A stretch of DNA of 9,228 nucleotides from assembly GCA_020056025.1 (NCBI GenBank), contig JAGVIO010000237.1, positions 1-9,228 of the forward strand, read 5' to 3'. Positions 7,154-9,228 of this stretch are shown one piece after another. Origin of the DNA: an archaeon. GTDB taxonomy: Archaea; Nanobdellota; Nanobdellia; Woesearchaeales; WJKL01. Every line of letters begins with the position of its first letter. Position 1 is the first letter of the stretch. The notes under the pieces were generated by a model. That model saw only the letters and a program-made list of their open reading frames with translations, did not search any database and was not told the DNA's origin. A program made the position numbers and the translations under genes.

Positions 7154-8548
7154 TCAGTATACCTTTCTGAATTTCAATAAAATCCTGAAAGCATGGAATA
7201 TGTGGTTAAAGACATTGATAGGATCATATCTCAAAATAATGAATAACAGGTCAATTGCCCTGGATAACAGCGGTTTCTTTGGGTCAATTAATATCCCATA
7301 AGACTTGCTTTTCAGGTTTGCAGTAAAAAACATCTTTATTATCTCTTCTTTCCTGTAATTGCCTTTTTCAAAAGTCAAAGTTGGATTTCTTGTGAAGTTA
7401 TACTTGAATCCTTTTTTCCAGTCAGTAAGAAGCCTTATATTCCTGTCATGGATATATTCATTATACACTTCTGTTGTAGGATAGATAGACAAAGGATACC
7501 ATAAAGAAACATCCAAGCCAAGCTTCTTTGCCTTTTTTACAGAAGCCATATCGATTTTGTATGTGCTTCCAGGCAAACCTATGATAAAATTTCCAATCAC
7601 AACAATCCCTTCTTTTTTTATCAGCTTGATTGCTCTTTTAATGTCGCTAAGCTTTTCGCCTTTTTTTATCCTGTCAAACACCTCTTCATCAAGGCTTTCT
7701 ATTCCTAAATTAACCAGATAGCATCCGGAATTTTTCATCAGCTTCACAAGCTCTTCATCAAGTATGTCTGCTCTTATTCCATTAGGGCATGACCATCTCA
7801 AATTGAGCTTCTCTTTTATCAGCATCCTGCAGAATTCCTTAACTCGGTTTATGCTCAGTGTGAAATTGTCATCAACAATATGAAATTCTTTTATCATATG
7901 CCTTACTTTTTTCAGTTCTGCAACAAGGCTTTCAGCAGGCCTTGCTCTCCACTTCTTGCTCACAGCCTGGACAGTGCAGTAAATGCAGCTATAAGGGCAT
8001 CCTCTGCTTGTTACCAAAGGATAATTTCTTATTATTTTCAAAGGGATATCGAATGAATTAAAGTCAGGATAAGGCAGTGTATCCAGCTCAAGCTTGGGAA
8101 TCCTCCTTGGATTTAAAAATATTTTTCCATTTTTCCTGTAAATAATTCCGCCTATATTTTTAAGAGGTTTGCCTTTCATAAAGTCAACAAGAGACTCCTC
8201 AGAATCATTGACAAAGCCAAAATCAAATACCTCATTCTCTTTCATGAAATTAATTCCGTCAAGGCTTATATGGACTCCGCCGCAGATTATTTTTGCCTTA
8301 TCATTTATCTTTCTGACTTTTTGGGCTATCTTTATAGCTTCATCCATGACAAGAGTCTTTATGGAAATTCCGATAACATCATAGTCTTTTGCCTGTAAAA
8401 GACTTTTGTTTTCATGCCCTGGCTGGTTAAGAAAATCTATTATCTTTACTTCAAAGCCATTCTTTTTCAGGACAGCTGTAAGATAGCAAAGCCCGACATT
8501 ATAACCCAAAGAAATTCCAGGCGGATTTATTAAAAGTATTTTTTTCAT
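7154..8548 (-). CDS. B12-binding domain radical SAM enzyme (third in window)
   Basis: A 464-residue protein. The B12-type N-terminal domain has KKILLINPPG (2-11), VGLCYLTAVLKKNGFEVKIID (18-38), YDVIGIS and CGGVH (89-93). The radical SAM barrel follows with CPYSCIYC (Cys184, Cys188, Cys191), FHIVDDNFT, LVNLGIESLDEEV and FIIGLPGST (321-329). Two differences from the plus-strand enzyme stand out. The usual GEGE turn is replaced by FVNDSEES (112-119), and the C-terminus lacks the RPSYI stretch, having instead a long hydrophobic, basic tail (427-464) that could bind membrane. No DxHxxG cobalamin motif is present. The ATG lies 15 bases after the SPASM gene stop, preceded by AGGAAAAGG, so cotranscription with it is likely. 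Function: probably methylation or another radical step on a lipid or glycan; not determinable. Confidence 0.9.
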   Translation of the reverse strand: MKKILLINPPGISLGYNVGLCYLTAVLKKNGFEVKIIDFLNQPGHENKSLLQAKDYDVIGISIKTLVMDEAIKIAQKVRKINDKAKIICGGVHISLDGINFMKENEVFDFGFVNDSEESLVDFMKGKPLKNIGGIIYRKNGKIFLNPRRIPKLELDTLPYPDFNSFDIPLKIIRNYPLVTSRGCPYSCIYCTVQAVSKKWRARPAESLVAELKKVRHMIKEFHIVDDNFTLSINRVKEFCRMLIKEKLNLRWSCPNGIRADILDEELVKLMKNSGCYLVNLGIESLDEEVFDRIKKGEKLSDIKRAIKLIKKEGIVVIGNFIIGLPGSTYKIDMASVKKAKKLGLDVSLWYPLSIYPTTEVYNEYIHDRNIRLLTDWKKGFKYNFTRNPTLTFEKGNYRKEEIIKMFFTANLKSKSYGILIDPKKPLLSRAIDLLFIILRYDPINVFNHIFHAFRILLKFRKVY

Positions 8549-8563
8549 AAGCCTTTTCCTTTT

Positions 8564-8770
8564 TCAGTCAAATCTCATCAGTGTGCATCCTCTGCATACC
8601 TTTCTCTGGTTTTTCCTGAATTCCCTGAATCTTTTTCCATTCCATATCTGATATAATGATTTTTCAAATATATTGTCTATCTTATATCTTGGCAATCCAA
8701 AGCAGCAGGGAGTAACATCTCCATCAACAGTAACATGACAGACATCGTAAGTAAATGGGCAGTATTTCAT
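8564..8770 (-). CDS. SPASM-type C-terminal domain, split from upstream radical SAM domain by a TGA
   Basis: A 68-residue open frame starting at ATG 8770. It is recognisable as a SPASM/twitch auxiliary-cluster domain: Cys4 (KYCPF), Cys11, then DGDVTPCC (Cys22/23), DNIFEKSLYQIWNGKRFREFR (the typical 'NI---SL-EIWN---++-+R' segment) and CRGC (Cys59/62). These cysteines would hold an auxiliary Fe-S cluster. It lies in the same frame as the radical SAM part at 8804-9228, separated by one TGA and 11 sense codons. It probably represents the C-terminus of a single protein, either broken by mutation or made separately by reinitiation at this ATG, which has only a weak AGGA upstream. On its own it would lack catalytic residues. 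It ends in TGA, 15 bases before the B12-type radical SAM gene. Confidence 0.8.
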   Translation of the reverse strand: MKYCPFTYDVCHVTVDGDVTPCCFGLPRYKIDNIFEKSLYQIWNGKRFREFRKNQRKVCRGCTLMRFD

Positions 8771-8806
8771 GTTCCTGAATGCAAATCTTCTTAATCCTAT
8801 ATATCA
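8771..8806 (-). other. In-frame TGA and 11-codon linker joining the radical SAM and SPASM parts
   Basis: The minus-strand frame reads ...VTSLYD, TGA (8806-8804), YIGLRRFAFRN, then MKYCPF. The linker is free of stops, in the same frame on both sides, and reads like normal protein leading into the first SPASM cysteine. A single base change would restore one continuous gene from 9228 to 8564. CGA (Arg), TGG (Trp) and GGA (Gly) are each one step away. Confidence 0.8.
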
Positions 8807-9228
8807 GTCATACAAAGAAGTCACTTTTATCCTAAAACTCATTTTCTTTATTTTTTTGTACAGCGCAATCTCTTTTTTCGCAGGAAGATATTCATATATA
8901 TCATTTGACTTTTTGTCAAGGTGTATCAGCTCAACGCAGTCAAACCCTATTTTCTCAGCATGTTTTATTATCAAAGGTATCTGGTCACAATTGCCTAGAT
9001 GCACAACTGTGTTGAAGAATAACCTGAGCCTGCTTCTGGCATCAGCCCTCTCTTTTGCAAGTTCTTCAAGAGAATCAAGCAGCTTTTTGCTGTATGGATG
9101 CGCATTATTCTGGCCCTGCACAACCTCCTCCACAGAAACCCTAAGGTTATCCATTCCTGAATCAAAAAGCTTTTTCCTATTTTCCTTCTGTATAAACACA
9201 AAACCGTTTGTTGTGATAGAAACTATAA
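8804..9228 (-). CDS. Radical SAM domain of a SPASM-family protein (5' end outside window, stops at TGA)
   Basis: The frame is open from the window edge to a TGA at 8806-8804. Its first visible residues, IVSITTNGF (from base 9226), are the radical SAM strand that follows the cluster-binding region; KLFDSGMDNLRVSVE, the helix-strand pair after it, comes next. The CxxxCxxC motif should lie beyond the window. The segment FNTVVHLGNCDQIPLIIKHAEKIGFDCVELIHLD is the usual later barrel part. GTG at 9199 and other downstream starts are internal. SPASM proteins normally continue directly into the C-terminal cluster domain, which here lies in the same frame beyond the TGA at 8564-8770. The family includes peptide-maturing and other tailoring enzymes; no precursor peptide gene is visible. 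Whether it is functional is uncertain. Confidence 0.8.
   Translation of the reverse strand, partial: IVSITTNGFVFIQKENRKKLFDSGMDNLRVSVEEVVQGQNNAHPYSKKLLDSLEELAKERADARSRLRLFFNTVVHLGNCDQIPLIIKHAEKIGFDCVELIHLDKKSNDIYEYLPAKKEIALYKKIKKMSFRIKVTSLYD

Noticed and set aside
8549..8806. TGA as a sense codon (Gly or Trp) linking the SPASM gene and the next radical SAM gene, which lie in the same frame
   Set aside because: The gene at 8548 starts with a typical B12-domain N-terminus after a purine-rich ribosome site. The FAD gene and that gene also end in TGA, and no other gene has an internal TGA; Trp is TGG throughout.
8995..9201. Second minus-strand frame beside the radical SAM part
   Set aside because: It overlaps the real radical SAM frame and has no recognisable motif.
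1..9228. CRISPR arrays, transposons, tRNA or rRNA genes, long repeats
   Set aside because: No regularly spaced repeats, terminal inverted repeats, transposase motifs or tRNA-like T-loop signatures were seen, and the coding density leaves no room for them.
8564..9228. Peptide-modifying (RiPP) system built around the SPASM enzyme
   Set aside because: No small precursor-like gene, leader-binding domain or transporter is visible; the neighbours are glycan- and membrane-type genes. The unseen upstream side could change this.

Overview
AT-rich, tightly packed window with no RNA genes and no gap over about 70 bases. It most resembles an archaeon, possibly a DPANN-type lineage, though this is an inference. 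The signs are: AGA/AGG used for most arginines and ATA common for isoleucine; several genes preceded by a TATA-like AT box 22-36 bases before the ATG without a convincing Shine-Dalgarno site, as in leaderless archaeal transcripts; and a GGTGA ribosome binding site kept for an overlapping internal gene. A candidate-phylum bacterium cannot be excluded. All the intact genes read under the standard code, with TGG for Trp and TAA, TAG and TGA all used as stops.

Plus strand, 1-5042, one direction: the 3' end of a B12-type radical SAM enzyme (ends 379); a family 2 glycosyltransferase of the polyprenyl-phosphate sugar synthase type (446-1168); a complete B12-binding radical SAM enzyme (1170-2609), paralogous to the first; a SAM-dependent methyltransferase with two N-terminal Cys pairs (2677-3609); and an FAD-dependent oxidoreductase of the protoporphyrinogen oxidase / UDP-galactopyranose mutase-like class (3648-5042).

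Minus strand, 9228-5055, converging on the first set with only 12 bases between the stops: a radical SAM/SPASM protein whose frame is interrupted by one TGA (9228-8564, 5' end outside the window); a third B12-type radical SAM enzyme (8548-7154); a large multi-pass membrane protein resembling GT-C glycosyltransferases (7095-5404); and a small four-helix membrane protein resembling DUF1616 (5426-5055) that overlaps it.

Taken together the window looks like part of a cell-surface glycan or glycolipid island. The GT2 enzyme would load a sugar on a polyprenyl carrier, the GT-C-like membrane protein would use a lipid-linked donor outside the membrane, and the methyltransferase, FAD enzyme and four radical SAM proteins would tailor the sugar or lipid. 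Substrates cannot be read from the sequence. The points most worth a second look are the density of cobalamin-type radical SAM enzymes and the in-frame TGA in the SPASM gene.
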